Shown here: positions 53,303-62,728 of the stretch, piece after piece | Layout: the number at the start of each line of letters is the position of its first letter | Position numbering within the stretch: position 1 is the first letter of the stretch | Assembly (NCBI RefSeq): GCF_958405895.1 | Contig: NZ_CATZAR010000007.1 | Length of the DNA stretch: 64,000 nt | Origin: Ralstonia thomasii | Lineage (GTDB): Bacteria > Pseudomonadota > Gammaproteobacteria > Burkholderiales > Burkholderiaceae | Reading direction: 5' to 3' (one strand) | The notes under the pieces: model-generated | Database searches by the model: none | What the model was told of the DNA's origin: nothing | What the model saw: the letters and a program-made list of their open reading frames with translations, nothing else | Program-made: the position numbers and the translations under genes

Positions 53303-55078
53303 ATGCCGAAGATGAGAGCGATTGATGCCGCAGTTGCGGTGATGGAAAAAGAAGGCATCACCACGGCCTTCGGCGTGCCCGGTGCCGCCATCAACCCGTT
53401 GTACTCGGCCCTGCGTCGCGCCGGGAGCATCGACCACGTGCTGGCGCGTCACGTCGAAGGCGCCTCGCACATGGCCGAGGGCTATACCCGTGCCGAACCC
53501 GGCAACATCGGCGTGTGCATCGGCACGTCGGGCCCTGCAGGCACCGACATGATCACCGGCCTGTACTCGGCCTGGGCAGACTCGATCCCCATCCTGTGCA
53601 TCACCGGCCAGGCACCCCGTGCCCGCCTGTACAAGGAAGATTTCCAGGCCGTCGACATCGAATCGATCGCCAAGCCGGTCACGAAGTGGGCCGTCACCGT
53701 GCGTGAGCCGGCGCTGGTGCCGCGCGTGTTCCAGCAGGCGTTCCACCTGATGCGCTCGGGTCGTCCGGGCCCGGTGCTGATCGACCTGCCGTTCGACGTG
53801 CAAGTCGCCGAGATTGAATTCGACCCCGACACGTACAGCCCGCTGCCGGTCTACAAGCCCGCGGCCACGCGTGCCCAAGCCGAGCGCGCCATCGAGATGC
53901 TGTGCCAGGCCGAGCGCCCGCTGCTGGTGTGCGGCGGCGGCGTGATCAACGCTGATGCGGCCAAGCTGATGGTCGAGTTTGCCGAGCTGGTGAACGTGCC
54001 CGTCGTCCCGACCCTGATGGGCTGGGGCGTGCTCGCCGACGACCACCCGCTCAACGCCGGCATGGTCGGCCTGCAGACGTCGCACCGCTACGGCAACGCC
54101 ACGCTGCTGGCGTCGGACTTCGTGTTCGGCATCGGCAACCGCTGGGCCAACCGCCACACCGGCAGCATCGACGTCTACACCAAGGGCCGCAAGTTCGTGC
54201 ACGTCGATATCGAACCGACCCAGATCGGCCGCGTGTTCGGCCCGGACCTGGGCATCGTGTCGGACGCCAAGGCGGCATTGGAGAAGTTCATTGAAGTCGC
54301 GCGTGAGCTGAAGGCCGCCGGCAAACTGCCGTGCCGCAAGAGTTGGAACGCCGACGTGCAGAAGCGCAAGCGCACGATGCTGCGTCGTTCGGACTTCGAC
54401 AACGTGCCCATCAAGCCGCAGCGCGTGTACCGCGAGATGAACCAGTACTTCCCGCGCGACGTGCGTTACGTGAGCACGATCGGCCTGTCGCAGATCGCTG
54501 CCGCGCAGTTCCTGTCGGTCAACCAGCCGCGCCACTGGATCAACTGCGGCCAGGCAGGCCCGCTGGGCTGGACGATTCCCGCCGCCATCGGCGTGAAGGT
54601 GGCATCGCCCAACAGCGACGTGGTGGCCATCTCGGGTGACTACGACTTCCAGTTCATGATCGAAGAGATGGCGGTGGCCGCGCAGTTCAAGGTGCCGTAC
54701 ATCCACGTGGTGGTGAACAACTCGTACCTGGGCCTGATCCGCCAGGCGCAGCGCAACTTCGAGATGGACTACTGCGTCCAGCTCGCCTTCGACAACGTCA
54801 ACGCTCCAGAGCTGAACGGCTACGGCGTCGACCACGTGAAGGTGGTGGAAGGCCTGGGTTGCAAGGCAATCCGCGTGTTCAAGCCCGAAGACATCGAACC
54901 CGCCTTTGCGCAGGCTCGCCTGCTCATGGCCGAGTTCTCGGTGCCGGTGATGGTGGAAGTGATTCTCGAGCGCGTGACGAACATCGCCATGGGCACGGAG
55001 ATCGACAACGTGGTCGAGTTTGAAGAGGTGCTCGACCTGGAAGACACCCTCACGGAAGCCGAAGGCGCCACCGCATAA
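53303..55078 (+). CDS. gcl: Glyoxylate carboligase (tartronate-semialdehyde synthase)
   Basis: A 591-residue ThDP enzyme that joins two glyoxylates into tartronate semialdehyde and CO2. Landmarks are AFGVPGAAINPLYSALRR at the N-terminus (the usual ThDP-activating Glu is replaced by Val, as known for Gcl), the FAD-type middle domain and the ThDP motif ISGDYDFQFMIEEMAVAAQ near residue 450. The start follows GGAG. hyi lies 43 bp downstream. Confidence 0.96.
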   Translation: MPKMRAIDAAVAVMEKEGITTAFGVPGAAINPLYSALRRAGSIDHVLARHVEGASHMAEGYTRAEPGNIGVCIGTSGPAGTDMITGLYSAWADSIPILCITGQAPRARLYKEDFQAVDIESIAKPVTKWAVTVREPALVPRVFQQAFHLMRSGRPGPVLIDLPFDVQVAEIEFDPDTYSPLPVYKPAATRAQAERAIEMLCQAERPLLVCGGGVINADAAKLMVEFAELVNVPVVPTLMGWGVLADDHPLNAGMVGLQTSHRYGNATLLASDFVFGIGNRWANRHTGSIDVYTKGRKFVHVDIEPTQIGRVFGPDLGIVSDAKAALEKFIEVARELKAAGKLPCRKSWNADVQKRKRTMLRRSDFDNVPIKPQRVYREMNQYFPRDVRYVSTIGLSQIAAAQFLSVNQPRHWINCGQAGPLGWTIPAAIGVKVASPNSDVVAISGDYDFQFMIEEMAVAAQFKVPYIHVVVNNSYLGLIRQAQRNFEMDYCVQLAFDNVNAPELNGYGVDHVKVVEGLGCKAIRVFKPEDIEPAFAQARLLMAEFSVPVMVEVILERVTNIAMGTEIDNVVEFEEVLDLEDTLTEAEGATA

Positions 55079-55121
55079 AGACGGCGCGCTATTCCCTCAC
55101 CGTCCGATAACAGGAGAAACC

Positions 55122-55904
55122 ATGACAAAGCTGGCAGCCAACCTGACCATGCTGTTCAACGAGCAGGCCTTCCTCGACCGCTTCGAAGCCGCCGCGCGTG
55201 CGGGCTTCCGCGGTGTGGAGTTCCTGTTTCCCTACACGTTCCATGCCGACCAGATTGCCGATCGCCTGAACCGCTTCCAGCTCGACCTGGTCCTGCACAA
55301 CCTGCCGGCCGGCAACTGGGACGGCGGCGAGCGCGGCATCGCCATCCTGCCGGACCGCGTGAGCGAGTTTCAGGACGGCGTGGGCGAAGCCATCAAATAC
55401 GCCAAGGTGCTCGGCGCGCGCCAGCTCAATTGCCTGGTGGGCATTCGCCCCGAAGGCGTGAGCGAAGACGCTGCGCGCAAGACGCTGGTGGAGAACCTGA
55501 AGTTTGCGGCGAAGGCACTGAAGGCAGAAAAGATCGATCTGCTGATCGAGCCGATCAACACGTTCGATATTCCGGGCTTTTACCTGAACCGCACGCAGCA
55601 GGCGCTGGATCTGATCAACGACGTGGACGCGTCCAACCTGTACGTGCAGTACGACATCTATCACATGCAACGGATGGAGGGCGAGGTGGCAAGCACGCTG
55701 AAGCGCCATCTGGACAAGATCAAGCATGTGCAGTTGGCGGACAACCCTGGGCGCAATGAGCCGGGGACTGGTGAGATTAACTATCAGTTCTTGTTCAAAT
55801 GGCTCGATGAGATTGGTTACGCCGGGTGGATTGGGTGTGAGTACAGGCCTAAGGCTGGGACTGTGGAAGGCTTGGGCTGGCGCGCTGCTCACAACGTTGC
55901 TTGA
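55122..55904 (+). CDS. hyi: Hydroxypyruvate isomerase
   Basis: A 260-residue TIM-barrel isomerase that interconverts hydroxypyruvate and tartronate semialdehyde. Family stretches are NLTMLFNEQAFLDRFEAA, RAGFRGVEFLFPY, LIEPINTFDIPGFYL and VQYDIYHMQRMEG, which hold the metal-binding Glu and Asp residues. AGGAG lies 6 bases before the ATG. The operon is interrupted here by the 528-bp repeat. Confidence 0.94.
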   Translation: MTKLAANLTMLFNEQAFLDRFEAAARAGFRGVEFLFPYTFHADQIADRLNRFQLDLVLHNLPAGNWDGGERGIAILPDRVSEFQDGVGEAIKYAKVLGARQLNCLVGIRPEGVSEDAARKTLVENLKFAAKALKAEKIDLLIEPINTFDIPGFYLNRTQQALDLINDVDASNLYVQYDIYHMQRMEGEVASTLKRHLDKIKHVQLADNPGRNEPGTGEINYQFLFKWLDEIGYAGWIGCEYRPKAGTVEGLGWRAAHNVA

Positions 55905-55932
55905 TTTTTTGTTTGCCTTGTTCCGGCGGGGC

Positions 55933-56460
55933 GGTTCATCCCTTGTTTCATCCCCTGCCGGGGCTGACTCACTTTTCTTTGTCTTGCCAAAGAAAAGTAA
56001 GCAAAAGAAAGGCGCGCCCGAGATGGCGAAAGACTCCTTGAATTTATGTCGCAGGGAGGGGAAGGGAAAAACTCGCTTCGCTCAGACAGTTTCCCTTCCT
56101 TTTTCCTCTCTGCAACAGAAATTCAACGCGCCATCTAGGGCTCCAAGGGCCAAACAATCGGAGCACGACTGCAGCAGGACCCAGCAGCACAACGCGAAGC
56201 AAGGCGAGCAGCAACAGCAACAAACAAGAGCCTCTAGGTCAGCACACAGATTGTGTGGCCGTACCTTGCCCTAGATGGCGCCTTGAATTTGTGTAAGCGG
56301 GCGGAAACAAGATGGGGAACTGTCTGAGCGAAGCGAGTTTTCCCCGTCTCCGCCCGGTTACACAAATTCAAGGAAGGGGTCGCCATCTCGGGCGCGCCTT
56401 TCTTTGCTGACTTTCTTTGGCAAGACAAAGAAAGTGAGTCGCCCCCGGCAGGGGGTGAAA
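55933..56460. repeat. 528-bp intergenic repeat, copy A
   Basis: This lies between hyi and glxR. It reads the same as copy B (58895-59422) at a constant offset of 2962 bp. Each copy is a nested imperfect palindrome: the outer arms (about 150 bp, e.g. GGCGCGCCCGAGATGGCG at the left and its complement at the right) and inner arms (GCGCCATCTAGGGC / GCCCTAGATGGCGC) enclose an asymmetric CAG-rich centre. No transposase is present. Confidence 0.85.
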
Positions 56461-56548
56461 AGGGAGTGGACCACCAAGGCCCAAACCACAAACCACGAAC
56501 CACGAACCACGAACCACCAACACATCCAAACCAAGGAGATCCCTCACC

Positions 56549-57463
56549 ATGGCAACCGCAACTCTGAACCTCGGTTTCATCGGCCTCGGCATCATGGGCG
56601 CCCCCATGGCAGGCCACCTGCGCGCAGCAGGCCACACGCTCTTCGTGCACGACGTCAACCCGGCACCCGCCGCGCTGGTGGAAGCCGGCGTGACGGTCTG
56701 CACGAGCGCGGAAGAAGTCGCCAAGCGCGCCGACATCATCTTCATCATGGTGCCGGACACCCCGCACGTTGAAGCCGTGCTGTTCAGCGAGAAGGGCGTC
56801 GCCAAGGCGCTGAAGGATGCCGGCAAGGACGCTGCTGCCAGCAAGATCGTCGTCGACATGAGCTCGATCTCGCCGATCGCGACGAAAGACTTTGCAGCCC
56901 GCATCAACAAGACCGGCGCGCAGTACCTGGACGCTCCGGTGTCGGGCGGTGAAGTGGGCGCGAAGGCTGCGTCGCTGACGATCATGGTGGGCGGTGAGCA
57001 GGCTGCGTTCGACCGCGTTGCTCCGCTGTTCAACCTGATGGGCAAGAACATCACGCTGGTCGGCGGCAACGGTGACGGCCAGACCACCAAGGTGGCCAAC
57101 CAGATCATCGTGGCGCTGAACATCCAGGCCGTGTCCGAAGCGCTGCTGTTTGCATCGAAGGCGGGTGCCGATCCCGCAAAGGTACGTCAGGCACTGATGG
57201 GCGGCTTCGCTGCGTCGCGCATTCTTGAAGTGCACGGCGAGCGCATGGTGAAGCGCACGTTCGACCCGGGCTTCCGCATCGAGCTGCACCAGAAGGACTT
57301 GAACCTGGCCCTGCAGGGCGCCAAGACGCTGGGCGTGGCCCTGCCGAACACGGCCACCGCGCAGGAGCTGTTCAACACCTGCGCCGCCAACGGCATGGGC
57401 AAGCAAGATCATTCGGCCTTGTGCCGCGCGATCGAGATCATGTCGAACCACGACATCGCCTGA
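56549..57463 (+). CDS. glxR: 2-Hydroxy-3-oxopropionate reductase (tartronate semialdehyde reductase)
   Basis: A 304-residue beta-hydroxyacid dehydrogenase. NAD(P) motif LGFIGLGIMGAPMAGHL, substrate motif LDAPVSGGEVGAK, and the catalytic Lys in GDGQTTKVANQIIVALN are present. It reduces tartronate semialdehyde to D-glycerate. It is flanked on the left by repeat copy A and followed by the glycerate kinase gene. Confidence 0.95.
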   Translation: MATATLNLGFIGLGIMGAPMAGHLRAAGHTLFVHDVNPAPAALVEAGVTVCTSAEEVAKRADIIFIMVPDTPHVEAVLFSEKGVAKALKDAGKDAAASKIVVDMSSISPIATKDFAARINKTGAQYLDAPVSGGEVGAKAASLTIMVGGEQAAFDRVAPLFNLMGKNITLVGGNGDGQTTKVANQIIVALNIQAVSEALLFASKAGADPAKVRQALMGGFAASRILEVHGERMVKRTFDPGFRIELHQKDLNLALQGAKTLGVALPNTATAQELFNTCAANGMGKQDHSALCRAIEIMSNHDIA

Positions 57464-57540
57464 ATGCGCGCCTAAGTTGTGTGCACTGTCGCAGCCTTCG
57501 GGCGGCGGCAGTCTTTTTGCTGTCTCCCCCGCTTTCTGCC

Positions 57541-58860
57541 ATGCACCACGACCAGTCTGCCCAGGCCGCCCTGCGCGCTGCCTTGCCCAATCCGTCGCCG
57601 CGCGCGTTGCTGCACGGCCTGTTTGATACTGCGGTGGCTGCGGTCAGCGCGGCGCAATGCCTGCAGGCATTCCTGCCTGAACCGCCGCGTGGCCGCACCA
57701 TCGTCATCGGCGCCGGCAAAGGCGCAGCAGCGATGGCCGAGGCGGTGGAGCAGCACTGGAAGGGCGATCTGTCTGGCCTGGTCGTCACGCGTTACGAGCA
57801 CGGCCGCGCGCCTGGCACACAAGGCCGTATCGAAGTGGTGGAAGCCTCGCACCCGGTGCCCGATGCAGCCGGCCAACGCGCTGCGCAACGCATGGTCGGC
57901 CTGCTCGATGGTTTGACGGAAGACGACCTCGTGCTGTGCCTGATCTCGGGCGGTGGCTCGGCCCTTCTGGCTGCACCGGCGGAGGGCCTGACGCTGGCCG
58001 ACAAGCAGTCCGTCAACCGCGCGCTGCTCAAAAGCGGCGCCAGCATCGGCGAGATGAACTGCGTGCGCAAGCACCTGTCGTCAATCAAAGGCGGGCGCCT
58101 GGCGCTGGCATGCGCACCGGCACGCGTCGAGACGCTGCTGATCTCCGATATTCCAGGCGACGACCCGACGCTCATCGCCAGCGGCCCGACGCTACCCGAC
58201 GCCACCACCTGCGCGGATGCCCTGACCGTGATCGACAAATACGGCATCGACGTGCCCGAAGCGGTACGCCGTCATCTGGAAACCGGCGCGGGCGAAACAC
58301 CCAAACCCGGCGATGCAGGCTTTGACGGCCATCGCAGTCACGTCATTGCGACGGCCCAGCACGCGCTGGAAGCTGCCGCCGCGCAGGCACGCGCGCTCGG
58401 TTACGAGGCACACATCCTGTCGGACAGCATTGAAGGCGAAGCACGCGATGTGGCCGAAGTCCACGCCGGCATCGTGCGGCAGATCGTGGCGCGCGATCAG
58501 CCGTTCACCAAGCCGTGCGTGATTCTGTCGGGCGGTGAGACGACCGTGACGGTGCGCGGTAGCGGCCGCGGCGGGCGCAATGCCGAGTTCCTGCTGGCGC
58601 TGGGCGTGGCGTTGGATGGCCTGCCGGGTGTGCATGCGATTGCTTGCGATACCGATGGCATCGATGGGTCCGAAGACAACGCTGGGGCGATTCTTACGCC
58701 GGATAGCCTGGCGCGTGCTGAAGCGCTTGGGTTGAAGCCGAAGCAATTGCTCGACAACAACGACGGGTATGGGTTCTTTGATGCGTTGGGGGATTTGATT
58801 GTGACTGGGCCTACGCGGACGAATGTGAATGATTTTCGGGCGATTTTGATTACTGGCTGA
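57541..58860 (+). CDS. ttuD: Glycerate 2-kinase (MOFRL family)
   Basis: A 439-residue kinase: N-terminal domain with VIGAGKGAAAMAEAVEQHW and LISGGGSALLAAPAEGLTL, C-terminal MOFRL domain with VILSGGETTVTVRGSGRGGRNAEFL (residue region about 325-350) and DTDGIDGSEDNAGAI. It phosphorylates D-glycerate to 2-phosphoglycerate. The ATG at 57541 has no strong ribosome site and is chosen by family start. Copy B of the repeat follows. Confidence 0.92.
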   Translation: MHHDQSAQAALRAALPNPSPRALLHGLFDTAVAAVSAAQCLQAFLPEPPRGRTIVIGAGKGAAAMAEAVEQHWKGDLSGLVVTRYEHGRAPGTQGRIEVVEASHPVPDAAGQRAAQRMVGLLDGLTEDDLVLCLISGGGSALLAAPAEGLTLADKQSVNRALLKSGASIGEMNCVRKHLSSIKGGRLALACAPARVETLLISDIPGDDPTLIASGPTLPDATTCADALTVIDKYGIDVPEAVRRHLETGAGETPKPGDAGFDGHRSHVIATAQHALEAAAAQARALGYEAHILSDSIEGEARDVAEVHAGIVRQIVARDQPFTKPCVILSGGETTVTVRGSGRGGRNAEFLLALGVALDGLPGVHAIACDTDGIDGSEDNAGAILTPDSLARAEALGLKPKQLLDNNDGYGFFDALGDLIVTGPTRTNVNDFRAILITG

Positions 58861-58894
58861 GTGGATTCGGATGCGGGGATGGATTGATGTTTTT

Positions 58895-59422
58895 GGTTCA
58901 TCCCTTGTTTCATCCCCTGCCGGGGCTGACTCACTTTTCTTTGTCTTGCCAAAGAAAAGTAAGCAAAAGAAAGGCGCGCCCGAGATGGCGAAAGACTCCT
59001 TGAATTTATGTCGCAGGGAGGGGAAGGGAAAAACTCGCTTCGCTCAGACAGTTTCCCTTCCTTTTTCCTCTCTGCAACAGAAATTCAACGCGCCATCTAG
59101 GGCTCCAAGGGCCAAACAATCGGAGCACGACTGCAGCAGGACCCAGCAGCACAACGCGAAGCAAGGCGAGCAGCAACAGCAACAAACAAGAGCCTCTAGG
59201 TCAGCACACAGATTGTGTGGCCGTACCTTGCCCTAGATGGCGCCTTGAATTTGTGTAAGCGGGCGGAAACAAGATGGGGAACTGTCTGAGCGAAGCGAGT
59301 TTTCCCCGTCTCCGCCCGGTTACACAAATTCAAGGAAGGGGTCGCCATCTCGGGCGCGCCTTTCTTTGCTGACTTTCTTTGGCAAGACAAAGAAAGTGAG
59401 TCGCCCCCGGCAGGGGGTGAAA
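58895..59422. repeat. 528-bp intergenic repeat, copy B
   Basis: Same length and apparently the same sequence as copy A; it lies between ttuD and pyk. The two copies are direct repeats that bracket glxR-ttuD. Small open frames inside both are not considered genes. Confidence 0.85.
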
Positions 59423-59486
59423 GGGAGATGGACCGCCAAGGTCCGCAAACGCAGCAAGCAATAGCCAGCCACCGGAGCCATCAACG

Positions 59487-60965
59487 ATGCGCCGCTTCCG
59501 CAATACCAAAATCCTAGCCACCCTAGGCCCCGCCAGCAGCGACAAAGACACCATCCGCGCCCTCTTCGACGCCGGCGCAGACGTCTTCCGCCTGAACTTC
59601 AGCCACGGCTCGCACGAAGACCACCGCAAGCGCTACGACACCGTGCGCGCGGTGGAGGCCGAGACCGGCCGCCCGATCGGCATCCTCGCAGACATGCAAG
59701 GCCCGAAGTTGCGCATCGGCACGTTTGCCGACGGCCGCGTCGTGCTCAAGAACGGTGATCGCTTTGTGCTCGACCGCGATCCGGCGCCGGGTGATGTCAC
59801 GCGTGTGCACCTGCCGCACCCCGAGTTGTATGCCGCGGCCGCGCCGGGGCAATCGCTGTTGCTCGATGACGGCAAGATCCGCCTGGCCGTGGAAGCCGCC
59901 GACCCGACGGCCATCGTCACGCGCGTGGTCGATGGCGGCCCGCTGTCCGACCGCAAGGGCGTGAATGTGCCGGATGCCGTGATTCCCATTCCCGCGCTTA
60001 CCGAGAAAGATCTGCGCGATCTGGACTTCGCGCTGTCATTGGGTGTGGACTGGATTGCGCTGTCGTTCGTGCAGCGCGCCGAAGATGTGATCGCCGCACG
60101 CGAGATCATTGGCGACCGCGCCGGGCTGCTCTCCAAGATCGAGAAGCCCGCAGCGCTGCTGCATCTGGAAGACATCGTGCAGGCCTCCGACGCGCTGATG
60201 GTGGCGCGTGGTGATCTGGGCGTCGAGCTGCCGCCCGAGCGCGTGCCCGGCGTGCAGAAGTGCATCCTGCGCATGGCGCGCCAGCACGGCAAGCCGGTGG
60301 TCGTGGCCACGCAGATGCTGGAATCGATGATCGAAGCGCCAGTGCCGACACGTGCCGAAGCCTCCGACGTGGCCAGCGCCGTGTACGACGGCACCGATGC
60401 CGTGATGCTGTCGGCCGAGTCGGCCAGCGGCAAGCATCCGGTGGCGGCGGTCAGCATCATGAACCGCATCATTGCCGAGACCGAGCGCGACCCGCTGTAC
60501 CGCAACCTGATCGACGCGCAGCATCAACCGCCGCTGCCCACGCGCCAGGATGCCATCTGCGCAGCCCTGCGCGACGTCACGCACATCCTGGGTGCAGTGG
60601 CTACCGTCACCTACACGTCCAGCGGCAAGACGAGCCTGCGCGCCGCACGCGAGCGGCCACTGGCGCCCATCGTCAGCATCACGCCGCGCCTGGATACAGC
60701 GCGCCGGCTGGCGATCGCGTGGGGCGTGCATAGCACGGTCAGCCCCGATGTGAGCAATGTCGACGAGATGGTGGACGCGGCGTGCCGCGCCGCCGCGCGT
60801 GAAGGCTTTGCCGTGTCGGGCGACCAGATCGCCATCACGGCGGGCATGCCGTTCGGTCAGGCCGGGTCAACCAACCTGCTGCGCCTGGCAGAAATATGGC
60901 CACAGACGTTGGTCAGCGCCCAGACGCAAACCACTGCACTGCAGCCCGAACCGGCAACGGTCTGA
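59487..60965 (+). CDS. pyk: Pyruvate kinase
   Basis: A 492-residue glycolytic enzyme, phosphoenolpyruvate to pyruvate with ATP formation. TKILATLGPASSDKDTI, RLNFSHGSHEDH, LADMQGPKLRIG, the active-site Lys region LLSKIEKPAALLHLE, MVARGDLGVELP and ESMIEAPVPTRAEASDVA are all standard. In this place it completes the route from glyoxylate through 2-phosphoglycerate (via enolase, encoded elsewhere) to pyruvate. Confidence 0.96.
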   Translation: MRRFRNTKILATLGPASSDKDTIRALFDAGADVFRLNFSHGSHEDHRKRYDTVRAVEAETGRPIGILADMQGPKLRIGTFADGRVVLKNGDRFVLDRDPAPGDVTRVHLPHPELYAAAAPGQSLLLDDGKIRLAVEAADPTAIVTRVVDGGPLSDRKGVNVPDAVIPIPALTEKDLRDLDFALSLGVDWIALSFVQRAEDVIAAREIIGDRAGLLSKIEKPAALLHLEDIVQASDALMVARGDLGVELPPERVPGVQKCILRMARQHGKPVVVATQMLESMIEAPVPTRAEASDVASAVYDGTDAVMLSAESASGKHPVAAVSIMNRIIAETERDPLYRNLIDAQHQPPLPTRQDAICAALRDVTHILGAVATVTYTSSGKTSLRAARERPLAPIVSITPRLDTARRLAIAWGVHSTVSPDVSNVDEMVDAACRAAAREGFAVSGDQIAITAGMPFGQAGSTNLLRLAEIWPQTLVSAQTQTTALQPEPATV

Positions 60966-60989
60966 CGTGGCTTCGGGCCAGCAGGAAGG

Positions 60990-62474
60990 TCAGACCACCT
61001 TGGAGTAGCGCGGGACAAAGGTGACGGGCTTGCCCTCGGCTTCCATCGCGCGCTCCGTGCCCGCCTCGCGCAGGTGCGCATCGAACACCATCGCGATGCG
61101 GCGCACGAGCAGCCGCCCTTGCGGTGTGATGACGATGCGCTCGTCCCCGACCTTCACCAGCCCGGCTTCTTCCAGCGGCGCCAGCGCCTGCAACTCGTCC
61201 GCAAAACTGCGCTTGAAGTCCAGCCCGTGGCGCGCGCCGAATGCGCGCATGTTCAATTCAAATCCGCACATCAGCTCGCCGATCAGCGCGCGGCGCACGT
61301 GATCGTCCGGCGTGAGCGACATGCCGCGCAGCACGGCCAGCTCGCCTGCGTCGATGCGAGCGTAGTACGCGTCGAGATCCTTTTCGTTCTGCGCATACAC
61401 ATCGCCCACGCGGCTGATGGCGGACACGCCAAACGCCAGCATGTCGCAATCGGCGTGCGTGGAATAGCCCTGGAAATTGCGCTGCAGCCGCCCTTCACGC
61501 TGTGCGACGGCGAGTGCATCGTCAGGCCGCGCAAAGTGATCCATGCCGATGTAGACATAGCCTTCGGCGACGAGCCGCTCGACCGTCATGGCGAGCAAGT
61601 CGAGCTTTTCGTCGGCGGTAGGCAGCGTGAGCATGTCGATGCGGCGCTGCGCCTTGAACAGGTGCGGCAGATGCGCATAGCTGTAGACGGACAGCCGATC
61701 GGGCGCCATCTCCAGCACGCGATCCAGCGTGGCGTTGAAGGTTTCCGTGCGCTGATATGGCAAGCCGTAGATCAGGTCGAAGCTGATCGACTCGAAGCCC
61801 AGCCGGCGCGCGGTGTCGACCACGCGACGTGTCTCTTCCACGCTTTGGATGCGGTGGACCGCGCGCTGGACGTCGGGGTCAAAGTCTTGGATGCCCAGGC
61901 TTGCGCGGTTGAAACCGATCTCGGCCAATACTTCGAGCGTGGCGTCGTCGGCATGGCGCGGGTCGAGTTCGACGGAGATCTCCCCATCGTTGGCCACGTC
62001 GAAATGCTCGCGCGTGGCGGCCATCACGGCACGCATTTCGTCGTGCGCAAGAAAAGTCGGCGTGCCGCCGCCCCAATGCAACTGCGTCACGCGGCGCAGT
62101 GGGCCGATCTGGTTGGCGACCATCGCCATCTCGCGGGCGAGCGTTTCAACGTACCGTGCGCTGCGGGAGTGATCCTTTGTGATGACCTTGTTGCAGCCGC
62201 AGTAGTAGCAAAGGTTCGCGCAGAACGGCAGGTGCATGTACAGCGACAGCGGCGCATGCAGCGCGGGCGCGATCGCGGCGCGGCGGTGCAAGGCGTCGAG
62301 GTAATCGGCGTTGCCGAATTTGTTGTGAAAGCGGTCGGCCGTTGGGTACGAGGTGTAGCGCGGGCCGTGCGTATCAAAGCGCTGCGCGAGCGCGCGCACC
62401 TGCGGCGCCGACCAGCGGAAGGCGGTGTCATTTGCGGCGGACGGATTGTCGGCCGGCTTGGCGAACGGAAACAT
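60990..62474 (-). CDS. hemN: Oxygen-independent coproporphyrinogen III oxidase
   Basis: A 494-residue radical-SAM enzyme that decarboxylates coproporphyrinogen III under low oxygen. The 4Fe-4S motif is CANLCYYCGC (CxxxCxxC). Other family stretches are GPRYTSYPTADRFH, HWGGGTPTFL and SFDLIYGLPYQRTET. The sequence starting at an ATG at 62474 lies about 58 bp downstream of an FNR-type box. It converges with pyk. Confidence 0.96.
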   Translation of the reverse strand: MFPFAKPADNPSAANDTAFRWSAPQVRALAQRFDTHGPRYTSYPTADRFHNKFGNADYLDALHRRAAIAPALHAPLSLYMHLPFCANLCYYCGCNKVITKDHSRSARYVETLAREMAMVANQIGPLRRVTQLHWGGGTPTFLAHDEMRAVMAATREHFDVANDGEISVELDPRHADDATLEVLAEIGFNRASLGIQDFDPDVQRAVHRIQSVEETRRVVDTARRLGFESISFDLIYGLPYQRTETFNATLDRVLEMAPDRLSVYSYAHLPHLFKAQRRIDMLTLPTADEKLDLLAMTVERLVAEGYVYIGMDHFARPDDALAVAQREGRLQRNFQGYSTHADCDMLAFGVSAISRVGDVYAQNEKDLDAYYARIDAGELAVLRGMSLTPDDHVRRALIGELMCGFELNMRAFGARHGLDFKRSFADELQALAPLEEAGLVKVGDERIVITPQGRLLVRRIAMVFDAHLREAGTERAMEAEGKPVTFVPRYSKVV

Positions 62475-62531
62475 GGGGGCGATCGTTGTGGGGGCGATGC
62501 CTCATCCTAAAACTGCGATGTGGGCGCCGCG

Positions 62532-62545
62532 TTGATGTGTGTCAA
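62532..62545. promoter_or_regulatory. FNR/Anr-type box upstream of hemN
   Basis: TTGAT-N4-GTCAA, one mismatch from the consensus TTGAT-N4-ATCAA, located between the divergent hemN and binding-protein genes. Confidence 0.7.
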
Positions 62546-62728
62546 CGTCCGTCAACGCCTGTTCAAACGCGCCTCACCCTCCGTTGGGAGGGCCCCAACT
62601 TCACCGATCTGTCATGTTCTGCCCCCTAACATCGGCGATCGGCGCCAAGGGCTCGTCGCCCGTCGTACGCAGGCCGTCAAAACAACACAACAGCACAGGC
62701 CGTCGACTCGTCTTTTGGGGGAAGCACC

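Noticed and set aside
53231..54835. 534-codon frame opposite gcl
   Set aside because: Antisense shadow of gcl, with His/Arg/Asp-rich composition typical of such shadows.
55934..56274. Small open frames inside the 528-bp repeats
   Set aside because: Same in both copies because the DNA is the same; their composition is Arg/Gln-rich and they have no start signals.
55933..59422. Composite transposon carrying glxR-ttuD
   Set aside because: The repeats contain no transposase frame and a diverged member stands alone at the right edge. They fit a dispersed intergenic repeat better.
61074..62510. 478-codon frame opposite hemN
   Set aside because: Shadow of hemN; no domain or start signal.
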